From Gnetum montanum (Eukaryota > Streptophyta > Gnetopsida > Gnetales > Gnetaceae), in assembly GCA_015680685.1 (NCBI GenBank), contig MNCI01000273.1, positions 557 through 22,018 of the forward strand: DNA of 21,462 bases, in the 5' to 3' direction. The notes beneath the pieces are model-generated. The model had not been told where the DNA came from. It saw only the letters and a program-made list of their open reading frames with translations, and did no database searches. This document shows, piece by piece, positions 1-7,844 of the stretch. Made by a program: the position numbers and the translations under genes. Positions within the stretch are counted from its first letter, which is position 1. Each line of letters starts with the position of its first letter.

Positions 1-399
1 TTACTCACCATATTCCCACCCAAAAACGATAGGTCGTTTTACATCTACTTGGCCACATCAGAATCATCAATCGCCTCCATGTTGTGCCAGAAACGAGATG
101 ACGGAACCGAAGTCCCCGTATACTACCTGAGTCATGCAATGGTTGCCCACGAGAAAAGATACAATGACGTAGAAAAATCATGCTTAGCTTTAGTTTTCTC
201 TTTAAAAGAATGGTGACATTATCTTTTCCAAAATCAAGTTAACATAATTTGCAAAGATAATGTGCTTAGAGCTATAACTGGAAACATCTATGAATCAAGC
301 AGGATAGCCCATTGGAAGGCAATCATAGCTAAGTTTGACCTGCACTATGTGGCACAATCGTCAGTAAAAGGGCAAGCCATAGTAAATCAAATGACCATA
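1..399 (+). other. RT-associated RNase H domain, catalytically degenerate
   Basis: Residues read FYIYLATSES, then VYYLSHAMVAHEKRY, then the stop at 214, then HWKAIIAKFDLHYV and KGQAI. This is the usual sequence order of the RNase H that follows RT in plant gypsy elements. The first catalytic Asp, normally in a 'DAS/DTS' context, is replaced by ATS. In the Tat lineage the RT-linked RNase H is known to have degenerated after a second RNase H was acquired, so this loss is probably ancestral rather than recent decay. The homologous stretch of the older copy lies at about 5760-6110 on the minus strand. Confidence 0.8.
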
Positions 400-483
400 T
401 CGCCAACGCACGATCCAGGTACAATAGAACCCGAGTTCCTAGATGAAAATGTAAATACAATAGACACGGTGCCAGATGACTAC

Positions 484-861
484 GATGCGATTCTAAACTT
501 CGATGGAGCATCCACCTCTCGAGGAGGAAGTGCTGCCACTGTAATCACATACCCCTCTGGAGAAATTAAACCTTTCGCTTATCGCTTCAACTTTCATTGT
601 ACTAACAACATAGCAGAGTATGAAGGTCTCCTCAGAGGTCTCGCGGCCGCACTAACTTTGGACGTTACACAGCTTGTAGTTAGAGGGGACTCACAACTAG
701 TCATAAACCAGGTCACAGACGTCTATATGTGTAAAGCGCAACACTTACAACCATACTGTGATTTGGCTAAGCACCTACTCAAACAATTCAGAAATGTTGA
801 TGTCCAACATATCTCTAGGAATGACAATACCATTGCAGACGCCTTAGCAACCTTGGCTTTA
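484..861 (+). other. Second (archaeal-type) RNase H domain, active-site residues kept
   Basis: Within the open stretch 262-1077 the segment from about residue 75 to 200 carries the RNase H pattern: Asp81 in NFDGAS, Glu119 in NNIAEYEG, Asp143 in RGDSQL and Asp193 in IADALA. All four metal-binding acids are present, and this domain has no stop of its own. Archaeal-type RNase H domains in this position are documented for Tat retrotransposons, where they are thought to have taken over from the degenerate RT-linked RNase H. The open stretch ends at TAG 1075, and upstream it lacks a real start, so no protein is expected. Confidence 0.82.
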
Positions 862-1077
862 AACATATCCCCTGACATGTTTCATGCACTACCAAGCTCC
901 GTGACCAGTTGTGCCGAGCCCATCACCAACACTCTCGACATGCTTCCAATTACATCTGTTAGTACAACACACGCTAATGAATGGTACGATGACGTAAAAG
1001 AATACCTTCTGCGCGGTGAAACGCCACAACATTTAACCAACGCGCAAAAGGATGCAGTACGCAAGCGTTCTAAATAG

Positions 1078-2007
1078 TACACATTAATAGGGGATACATT
1101 GTGTCGCCTATCCTACGAAGGCATATTGTTGACATGCATCAATAGCACCAAAGCCCAAACAATTGTTGAACAGGTGCACGATGGAATTTGCGGGGGACAC
1201 ATTGCACCGAAGGCAATGGCAACCAAAATAAGACGCCTAGGCTAGTATTGGCCACACATGGAATACGACTGTCAGTCCAAGGTCAAAACATGCAGTATTT
1301 GTCAAAAACACGGTAATCTCATCCACATTCCACCAAATGAGTTGCATANCATCACCGACAACGGGCCACAATTTAGTAGTGCCGAGACTAAAATGTTTTG
1401 TGATAGTCTAGGGATCAAGCACTCGTTTTCATCCCCTTACTACCCTCAGAGCAACGGGCAGGAAGAATCAACAGATAAGACAATCATCACAGTACTCAAA
1501 AAGATGCTTGCCCAGAGCAAATGAAGATGGCACGAACAACTAGTGTATGCGTTATGGGCATATCGTACCATGCACCGGAACTCGACAAGTAAAACTCCAT
1601 ATAGTCTTGCTTACGGTTCAAAAGTTGTTTTACCTTTAGAATTTCAAGTACCATCTCTAAGGATCACGCTTTCCGGACTCCTCAATGACGAGCAAAACAA
1701 TGATTTACGCATCATTGACCTAGACTCGGTGGAGGAGGAACGCGTGCGTGCACTCGATCAGATCGAATGGTACCAGAAACAACAATGGCAACGACATCAA
1801 CATGACATTCGTAAGCGCCCCATCAAAGAAGAAGACCTTGTACTTAAAGTTGTTCGGGAACACCCCGATAAATTCTCAGTCAACTGGGAAGGGCCCTATC
1901 TGGTCATCAAAGCATTTGACAATGGGGCATTCAAACTAGCTGACATGGACGGAAAAGAGTTTGCAAATCCAACCAATCACTTATTCCTAAAACCGTTCTA
2001 TACATGA
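1078..2007 (+). pseudogene. Integrase with an internal in-frame deletion
   Basis: The HHCC zinc finger is visible: His in VHDG, His in GGH, then Cys-x2-Cys in CSICQ, interrupted by TAG 1243. The text then jumps from PPNELH directly to ITDNGPQF, so the segment holding the first catalytic Asp is absent. The second Asp (TDNG) and the catalytic Glu (second Glu of NGQEE) remain, spaced D-x35-E. TGA 1522 follows. The C-terminal part 1543-2007 has LWAYRT, PYSLAYG and the GPY module (NWEGPY), ending in HLFLKPFYT. The older minus-strand copy keeps the missing part (215 bp between the same motifs), which shows the deletion is specific to this copy or its assembly. Confidence 0.9.
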
Positions 2008-2026
2008 ATTCGAACTCAGGTACACG

Positions 2027-2365
2027 TTAGTCCTGGAATCATGACTATAAACTAATACCACAAATTAGTCCTGGAATCATGACTATAAATTGATACCACA
2101 GATTAGTCCTGGAATCATGACAATAAACTGATACCACAGATTAGTCCTGGGATCAAGACTATAAACTGATACCACAGATCAGTCCTGGAATCATGACTAT
2201 AAACTGATACCACAGATCAGTCCTGGGTTATGACTATAAACTGATACCACAGATTAGTCCTGGAATCATGACTATAAACTGATACCACAGATTAGTCCTG
2301 GAATCATGACTATAAACTGATACCACAGATCAGTCCTGGGTTATGACTATAAACTAACACCACGA
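2027..2365 (+). repeat. Nine tandem copies of a 38-bp unit downstream of pol
   Basis: Units start at 2027, 2065, 2103, 2141, 2179, 2217, 2254, 2292 and 2330. Seven are 38 bp, the sixth is 37 and the last is about 36. Each holds TAGTCCTGG (or CAGTCCTGG), then ATGACTATAAACTGATACCACAGA. Two variants (GGAATCATGAC and GGGTTATGAC) are interspersed, with GGGTTATGAC in units 6 and 9, which suggests block duplication of three units. Tandem repeats in the region between pol and the 3' LTR are a known hypervariable trait of Tat elements and a proposed source of plant satellites. Confidence 0.95.
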
Positions 2366-2520
2366 AGTCCACTAAGACTATAAACTAGCTCGCCTCTTCA
2401 TAGTCTGCTAAGACTCAAAACTGGCAACGCAACGTCCGCCACGACGCTAAATGGGCAATGTCCGACGGGTTACGACACAAAACTAACCCATGATAGTCCG
2501 CTAAGACTATAAACTGGCGT
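2366..2520 (+). repeat. Degenerate continuation of the 38-bp repeat family
   Basis: Diverged units follow the regular array: AGTCCACTAAGACTATAAACT at 2366, TAGTCTGCTAAGACTCAAAACT at 2401 and TAGTCCGCTAAGACTATAAACTGG at 2494. They share the 'AGTCC...GACTATAAACT' skeleton but replace the CTGGAATCA segment with GCTAA. They may be older variants from which the homogeneous array expanded. Confidence 0.75.
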
Positions 2521-3425
2521 GTTCATCTTCGACTCCTCATTCCACAGCCATATTTATTCATCAGAATCATTGCACCCCTCATCAGCATCGTCGACATTCA
2601 CATTCCATACTCATTATCACCCTAACATTTTTGTTCACCTGCAGCTTTTTAAATCTAAACTCATTAATTCACTCATGGTTTTCTTGTCTCTTTGAAGTTG
2701 TGTTTGCAAGATGACGCTTGGAAGTTCTCGTACGAGAGTGCGTTTCATCATAGGCAGCAAGATGAGGCAATGTCCATTGGTCCACCTGGCAAGACTAAAT
2801 CGAATCGTTGACCCACACATTCTCATTCCCTGAAAACCCACTATCTGTTTACCAAATTATTGCACACTACGAAACGTTACAGCAGTCGCAACACACAGAA
2901 CACAATATTTGCGCATGAGTACAGGGACAAGCTTCAAAAAAAAAAAGCCCATGTACAACCTAGTCACGAACGGGACCCTTGGCACTTCCCATATAAGCCC
3001 CAGGCGGGAAGGTATCGGTCTTCAAAATGCATACTCATGTCAAAAGTAGTCAAGAAACATCCTATCGCATGGCTTTGGCTCTTCGCTAACAGTTTCCCCA
3101 AAGAAGGGAGCTGTTCCTCCAAAGAATGCAAAACATCACCCTGTAGCTTTGGTAGTGACAACTGTTTCTCTTGAAAAATCACCAAGAGCACTGTTCTGCC
3201 AAAGGACGCACATCACATGCTTGAGTTCCGAGTCTGCTGAAAGATGGCTATCGACAAGGACCGGCATGCCGCACACCTGAGCACCCCATTTTCCCAGCAT
3301 GATCCCTCGGGCAGCCACCGATCCCCACGATCCCTTTCCTCCTGCCAGTTACCAATCTCGCCCTTTCAATACCATTTACCACTGAACATGGTATGATGAT
3401 GTCTGGTCAGGTGGCAAAGGATAGA
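2521..3425. other. 3' untranslated stretch of the young Tat element, no gene
   Basis: No family signature is visible on either strand; short open stretches here look random. An A11 run ends in G at 2936-2947 and could be read as a polypurine tract, but the LTR start is more likely further right. The stretch is GC-richer than the DNA beyond 4794 and belongs compositionally to the young element. Confidence 0.6.
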
Positions 3426-3562
3426 GCTTTTTGTCAAGTTGCTTGTGGTGTTTTGCGCTTCTTTGTCGATGCTTCTCGGGTCAATTTCTCCAAGCATCAA
3501 CAAAGAGGGGCCAATGAAACACCACAAAAATCTTTGAGTTTAGCATTTGTCTGACAAAAAGC
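3426..3562. repeat. Imperfect foldback (inverted repeat) near the LTR start
   Basis: Three blocks pair in nested order. GCTTTTTGTCA (3426-3436) pairs with TGACAAAAAGC (3552-3562), perfect over 11. TTGTGGTGTTT (3443-3453) pairs with AAACACCACAA (3517-3527), perfect over 11. TCTTTGTCGATGCTT (3460-3474) pairs with AAGCATCAACAAAGA (3492-3506), 14 of 15. The loop is 17 nt. The trinucleotide AGA flanks both sides (3423-3425 and 3563-3565), which might be a target duplication of a small foldback transposon or chance. The right arm contains the purine-rich CAAAGAGGGG. Confidence 0.8.
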
Positions 3563-3665
3563 AGATCCCCATGACCCACGGGTGACTTCGGCTACATTTG
3601 AAGTCACATAGGACAATTTTGAAAATCGAAACATCTGATTCTTACCAAAGTGTTGTGCCGGCATG

Positions 3666-4605
3666 TACGCCCAGCGTATACGCCCAGTTTTAAACCGAGC
3701 TGTGCTAGTGTCTACGCTCGGCGTCTACGCCCAGTGTCTATGCCTAGCATATACGCCCGGCTCTCCGGCGTACACGCCCAAGTACGGCAGATGCACACGC
3801 TCGATGATAAGATCTCCAATGGCAACATGAAGATTACACCGAAGAGCAAGGATTGAAGCAAGTGGACATCCTTCGGCGTATACGCCCAACATTCATCAGC
3901 GTATACGCCCCAGCGTATATGCCAGCATCTGTCCAAGTCTACGCCCAGCGTATACGCCGGCCTGTTGTAACGTATACGCCCAACGTATACCATGTTTCTA
4001 AATTGTAATGCCCGGTCTATACGTCACGTGTCTCCCAGTCTGATTTTCCCGGTAACCCTACCCCTATAAATAGCCCAGTTTTCCGCATTTACCTGGTCCG
4101 CAAAAACTTACCAGAGCATACCTAGAGCAATTACGCTGCAGAAACCCCCTTACACTTACGCTTACGCTGGAATTCCTGTACGCTGAGCACAGTCCGCGCT
4201 CCGCCTGCCGTGTCAACCGGCTGCATCCCTCCATCCACCAGGGCTTTACGTCTGCCTTGTGTCCCTACACAACTGCGTTAGACCAGTGCACAACATTTTA
4301 ACTCTATAATCCACTGTTCATGCTTGTTGCAAGTTCTTTTACAATTTTACGTTAATTTGGCCCATGTCTCGTTTACGCCCGCTTACATTTACGCTCCGTC
4401 TGCGTCCGTGTACGCCCACTGTTTACGCCATTTGCATCTATTTACGCCCTTTGTACTTGTTTACGTTGTTTACACTGTTTACGCCTGTATACGCTTACGC
4501 TGGGCCTATCTCTGTTTACGCTGCTCACGCTCGACATTGTTTACGCCCCTCTACGCTTATGCTATCTGTGCATGTTTCGTCGTTTACGCTCTGTTTTACA
4601 CATAA
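3666..4605 (+). repeat. Dense TACGC motif field in the LTR, with GCGTATACGC palindromes
   Basis: I count 26 plus-strand copies of TACGC here; random sequence of this length would give about one. Upstream of the TATA box the prevailing form is (G)CGTATACGCCCA, and the 10-bp palindrome GCGTATACGC is perfect at 3674-3683, 3876-3885, 3899-3908 and 3948-3957. Downstream of it the form changes to TTTACGCC/CTTACGCT, clustered at 4370-4600. Spacing is irregular, so this is a dispersed motif and not a simple satellite. Palindromic clusters in U3 would suit binding of a dimeric factor; that is inference. Confidence 0.85.
4021..4074 (+). promoter_or_regulatory. LTR promoter: ACGTCA/G-box and TATA box
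   Basis: ACGTCACGTG at 4021-4030 overlaps an ACGTCA (bZIP/as-1-like) core with a CACGTG G-box. A strong plant TATA, CTATAAATAGC, lies at 4064-4074, so transcription would start near 4095-4105. The position inside a long LTR is right for a U3/R border. Binding by bZIP or bHLH factors is expected from these motifs in plants but is not shown here. Confidence 0.72.
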
Positions 4606-4793
4606 CCCAACGTCTAACACCTCGGTGGTGCTGGGGGAAGTCCTTGCTTGATCCGCGTGCAGACCATCCAAGGCACTCTACCTTCGTCCACTCCAGCTCA
4701 TCCTCAAGTGGAGGTAGGGTCGACTGCGCTTGTCCGTTGATCTTTCGGTGCCCGTAACGTTCTAGCCTCGCACCGACGATTTCGGTTGGCACA

Positions 4794-5335
4794 ATGACAA
4801 AAGTTTTTCATTTCCTGGCTACTAAACTATGGTTCATTATCCACGACTATGGTCATATGTATTCCAAAATAGGCTGCTATGTTATTCTAAATCTATAGAC
4901 TTGTTGAGACATTATCTTCTGTATGAAAATAGTCATAATTCACTTTGTAAAGTATTTGGTTATGGTAATGATGAAGTTATGCTCTGCAAAAGACTTAGAC
5001 ATTATAGATCCAATGATATCCAACTCCCACTATTGGAATAGCCAAGTGATCTTAGTAGTATGTAATTCAATTAATGGCATGTGTATTAGGTTGCTATGTC
5101 ATTGATAAGTATTACAAGTTTTGACCTTCATTTTTCATATAGGGTGAGTTAATAGCCTAGTTACCTAATCTTAGTGGCCATGTCTCTAGGTCCTATATGT
5201 CCTTCACATATACCCTCATGCACTTGCTTAAGGATTGTGCAATCTTCAATTTTACCCAAGCATGCTAACAATATGCCATTGTAAGACCATCAACATAATG
5301 TGTTATCACCTACAATGATGTACTAACTTGATTGT
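4794..5335 (-). pseudogene. Integrase remnant of the older Tat element
   Basis: On the minus strand the zinc-finger region reads VHEGICEGH and then CNTYQ, where the second Cys of CxxC has become Tyr. NLIHMP and IELH follow, then a segment with WELDIIG that contains the first catalytic Asp (codon 5018-5020), FIITITKYFTK, QQV, and after a frameshift GIHMTIVVDNEP (second Asp, codon 4839-4841) and FSS. The frame stops at 'NFC' where the young element inserted. This copy retains the roughly 70 codons deleted in the young copy. Many stops; no function possible. Confidence 0.88.
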
Positions 5336-6110
5336 TTACCTATGACATCCTTTTTAAATGTTATCAAGGCTTGTGGAGATTCATCATGCATAAGGTAAAA
5401 GTTGATATCTTCATACCATTCCCTTGTAGGGGCAGTACCGATAGAGGCTACAAAGTTATCATCAATGTTATGCAAGATGAAAATAGTCCACAATTAAGGA
5501 AGGAAATTTTCTAAATACATCAAGCATCACATTGAGAGATAAGGTTATGATGGCATTGGCTAGCATGTTCTCAACTCAAGCTACTATAATTCCCTTGATC
5601 AATCCTTCATACTATACTACATTGTTGGTACCTAAAAATTTGAAATGATAACAAAAGGATTAAATTTCACCAAACAAGAATGTTATGATGGTAGCAGCAC
5701 TAGCCTCATGGGTGGTCCAAGCTCCGTCAAAGCGCATGACTGCCTCATAGTCCTTTGTTACACTACTAATAATGTTAACATGTTCATTAGGAAATTTGGG
5801 GTCTATGGTTGTATGGTCCTCTACCAGTGAAGCAGTAAGTTGTATGGCTATAGCTTGACCTTTCATTGAGGCTTGAGAGACATAATGAAGGTCAAAATTA
5901 GTTATTATGGCTTTCCAATGGGATATATAATTAATTTCATAAATATTTGTTGTTATGTCTCTAAGTACATTGTCTTCGCAAATGTTGTTGACTTGGCTAC
6001 TAAACAGGTAAGTCACTTCTTTAGTGAGAAGACTATGGATAGACAATACTTCTCTACTTCGGTGTATTGGATCTCATGGTCAACTAATGCATGGATTAGG
6101 TAGTATATGA
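5336..6110 (-). pseudogene. RNase H pair of the older Tat element, second domain internally deleted
   Basis: The longest open piece (5660-6046) matches the young copy closely: NVLRDITTNIY, HWKAIITNFDLHYV, KGQAIA, then RFDGAW with the first acid of the second RNase H. Below 5660 come TNNV, a stop, YEGLIKG, and then an abrupt jump near 5573 to LANAIITLSL, so about 55-60 codons including the GDSQL acid are deleted. The tail reads TREWYEDINFYLMHDESPQ, a stop and YIIVGD, parallel to HANEWYDDVKEYLLRGETPQ, stop and YTLIGD in the young copy. The shared stop before Y(T/I)(L/I)(I/V)GD suggests it predates both insertions. Confidence 0.88.
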
Positions 6111-6684
6111 GTAACTCTACTCCAACATCTCATTTCTAATACAGAAGAGAGGTAATAGACATGTTAGAGATAGCTAGGTAGATATAAAAATTCTTAACCT
6201 CTTGTAGTGGATAGACCGTTGGTAGTTGTGCCAACTCTTGCTTAAGGTTTTCAAAGACTTCTTGACATTGAGTTGTCCACTGATAATGAACTCCTTTCTT
6301 AAGAAAGTGTTACATGGGTTGTAACTTATCCAAAAGCCTAGAAATAAACATATGAATAAACTATAATCTACCTTGAAATCCCCAAATCCTTTTAAGGTTA
6401 TTTTAGTACTACCAAGCTGGATTTAACCTTAACCTTATTGGGATTGACATGTATTCCCACTTCATATACTACAAAGCCAAGAATCTTACTAGTTTTAATG
6501 TTGAAGACACACTTCTTGGGGTTAAGACTAAGCTCGTACTTGAGACATTATTTAATCACAAGATCAAGATCACACACATGGTCATTGGCCACTTTGAACT
6601 TAACAGATATATCTTCTACATAGTCATTGAGTAATCCTAGATATCACTAAAGATGTACATCATATATCTTTCTTAGGTTGCTCC
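6111..6684 (-). pseudogene. Reverse transcriptase, C-terminal part, of the older Tat element
   Basis: From the insertion point, the minus strand reads IGAT, a stop, ERYMMYIFSDI, then after a frameshift DYVEDISVKFK, LDLVIK, CLKYELSLNPKKCVF, KILGFVVYEVGI and NPNKVK. These are the RT segments around the catalytic box, palm and thumb. The catalytic YVDD is YVED here (6611-6622). The stretch 6111-6440 is full of stops and only loosely alignable with the RT-RNase H connection. It ends at 6684, where the copia-like element begins, and resumes at 12192. Confidence 0.85.
6680..6684. repeat. Left target-site duplication (GCTCC) of the copia-like element
   Basis: GCTCC directly precedes the LTR terminus TATGGA and is repeated at 12187-12191 right after the other LTR terminus TCCATA. 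On both sides it lies inside the same RT codons of the older Tat element (the 'NAGAT' region), which confirms that it is a real target duplication of 5 bp. Confidence 0.85.
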
Positions 6685-7790
6685 TATGGACCTTTTGGTT
6701 TTGGTATGTCAAAACATTAAGAAAAATGGAAGAAAATATTTTTTTGCATGTCTATGATTATTGTGCTTACAAGACAAGAACTTTGATTGAGCAAGGCTAT
6801 GGGAAAGGAGTGAAGGATTCATCATGCAAAGGAATATGAAGAATGATGTCTCTAAGAAATAGTAGATGTCTTGGAAAAATTGAAGTGCTTTCAGGTAAAG
6901 ATGTCTTCAAGAAATAGTAGACATCTTTCCTTAGACAAAGATGTCTTTCATAAGGCAAAGACATCTTTACAAAATGTAGATCAAGTTTAGAAAGAGGTCT
7001 TCAAAAATATCTCTTCACAAAAGAAAGACATCTTCTAGAATGGATATTTCAAAAAGATCTCTTTTAATACATAAAGACATCTTTCTAAAATGGAAGGAAA
7101 TTTTAGAGAGACTTCTCAAGCATGAGAATTATATCTTCCATGACCATTAGTGAGTATTGGTTAGATGTTGCATGAGTTTCAAGATGTATTTAGAAACATG
7201 AAAGCTATATGAAGACTTAATGTGAATTGGGAAAAGTGCAATAACTACTATTCATTGTATAATAATTTGTAATCATTGAGTTCTTTGTTGCTTCTCATTG
7301 TATTATTATTTTGGCATTATAAAGTGTTCTATACCTAACTATACAAGGATCAAAAAACTGAGTTACAATTATCCTTGGTAATTCTTCTTCTTGTTGGCCT
7401 ACACAGTTGATGTGCTTGAGCTTGTTGGGATCCTATGGGATTGAGTTGTTGGTGCTATGATACAATACTCTTGTGTTGAGCTCAAAATTGTAAAGGTTGT
7501 AAAAGCCTTGAAACCACATTTTCAAGCTTTATTGGACGTTATAGGGTTGAGTGATTAGTGCTATAGTAGAAAACTATAGTGTGGGGCATGAAGACTATAC
7601 AGGGTGTGAACTCTTCAATCACATTTTAGAGCAACAAAGTCTAGAGATGTGCTTGTGATCTACCCTCTAAGTTTGAACTACCCAAGTTGGGAAACCATGT
7701 TAAAATTGGTATGTGTGTATGTTATTTGTATATTTAAGTTTTAATTTGGGAACTTATTCATCCCCCTTCTACTAAGTTCAATGATCCATA
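6685..7790 (+). repeat. Left LTR of the copia-like element
   Basis: It starts TATGGA and ends TCCATA, a perfect 6-bp inverted pair, with TA...TA instead of the usual TG...CA. The 3' half (7203-7790) aligns with 11601-12186; by eye roughly one base in nine or ten differs, so insertion is old. A TATAAAG at 7318-7324 may be the promoter; the right LTR has TGTAAAG there. The 5' half holds the AGATGTCTT modules at 6844-7085 and has no counterpart in the right LTR. Confidence 0.82.
6844..7085. repeat. AGATGTCTT/AAGACATCT modules in both orientations
   Basis: Eight copies of GATGTCT or its reverse complement occur in this stretch. AAAGATGTCTTT (6937-6948) pairs perfectly with AAAGACATCTTT (6957-6968) over 12 bp with an 8-nt loop. 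AAAGATGTCT (6897-6906) pairs with AGACATCTTT (6919-6928). AAGAAATAGTAGATGTCTT is nearly repeated with the last part inverted (AAGAAATAGTAGACATCTT). The same module recurs at 9421-9550. Confidence 0.75.
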
Positions 7791-7792
7791 AG

Positions 7793-7808
7793 TGGTATTG
7801 GAGCTTGG
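7793..7808 (+). other. Primer-binding site, initiator-methionine tRNA type
   Basis: TGGTATTGGAGCTTGG lies two bases after the left LTR. It differs at a few positions from the TGGTATCAGAGC primer site typical of plant Ty1/copia elements, complementary to the 3' end of initiator methionine tRNA. The position and similarity support both the LTR end and the copia assignment. Confidence 0.8.
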
Positions 7809-7844
7809 TACTCTTTGTTTCATCATCAACTTCAAGAGTGAACA

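Larger units (their letters stand above)
1..2007 (+). pseudogene. Tat-type pol polyprotein, 3' part (RNase H, second RNase H, integrase)
   Basis: The whole stretch reads in a single frame (frame 1) with no frameshift but four stops: TGA 214, TAG 1075, TAG 1243 and TGA 1522. At 214 the family normally has an Arg in the 'RHYL' context, so CGA to TGA deamination is likely. In a live element this polyprotein copies genomic RNA into DNA and integrates it. Protease and RT lie to the left of the window. About 70 integrase codons are missing at 1348-1356, next to the only ambiguous base. The final stop at 2005-2007 follows a normal integrase C-terminus, so the 3' end is natural. Non-functional as it stands. 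Confidence 0.92.
1..4793 (+). mobile_element. Tat-lineage Ty3/gypsy retrotransposon, youngest layer, 5'-truncated by the window
   Basis: The order seen is RT-linked RNase H, a second RNase H, integrase, tandem repeats, a 3' untranslated stretch and an LTR. A second RNase H between RT and integrase, plus tandem repeats after pol, are known marks of the plant Tat lineage. The right end is fixed at 4793: from 4794 the sequence reads straight into the integrase of an older related element on the other strand. GC content also drops sharply there. The five bases after the end (ATGAC) would be the target duplication, but the other flank is outside the window. All coding parts are disabled. Confidence 0.88.
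3515..4793 (+). repeat. LTR of the young Tat element (3' LTR); start uncertain
   Basis: The end is set by GGCACA at 4788-4793, immediately followed by integrase coding sequence of the element it landed in. The start is less certain. TG at 3515 follows a purine run (CAAAGAGGGG, 3501-3510) that fits a polypurine tract. An alternative start at 3654, TGTGCC, is a perfect inverted match to the terminal GGCACA but lacks an obvious purine tract. The LTR has a promoter at 4021-4074 and is filled with TACGC motifs. Only this copy is present, so LTR divergence cannot be used to date the insertion. Confidence is about 0.9 for the end and 0.5 for the start. Confidence 0.7.

Noticed and set aside
2027-2365. 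CRISPR-like regular array
   Set aside because: The units are contiguous 38-bp repeats with no unique spacers, and they lie in a plant retrotransposon 3' region.
2860-3174. Plus-strand 104-codon open frame in the 3' untranslated stretch
   Set aside because: No recognisable motif, no family match in memory, and an overlapping minus-strand frame of similar quality.
3712-3993. Minus-strand open frame of 93 codons
   Set aside because: It comes from the GTATACGCC repeats (recurring 'GVYA'-like residues) and is not a gene.
4324-4651. Two overlapping plus-strand open frames of 93 and 95 codons
   Set aside because: They lie in the TACGC-rich LTR. Their composition follows the motif field, and no domain is visible.
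4829-6623. Several plus-strand open frames of 60-76 codons
   Set aside because: They are opposite-strand shadows of the old minus-strand Tat integrase, RNase H and RT.
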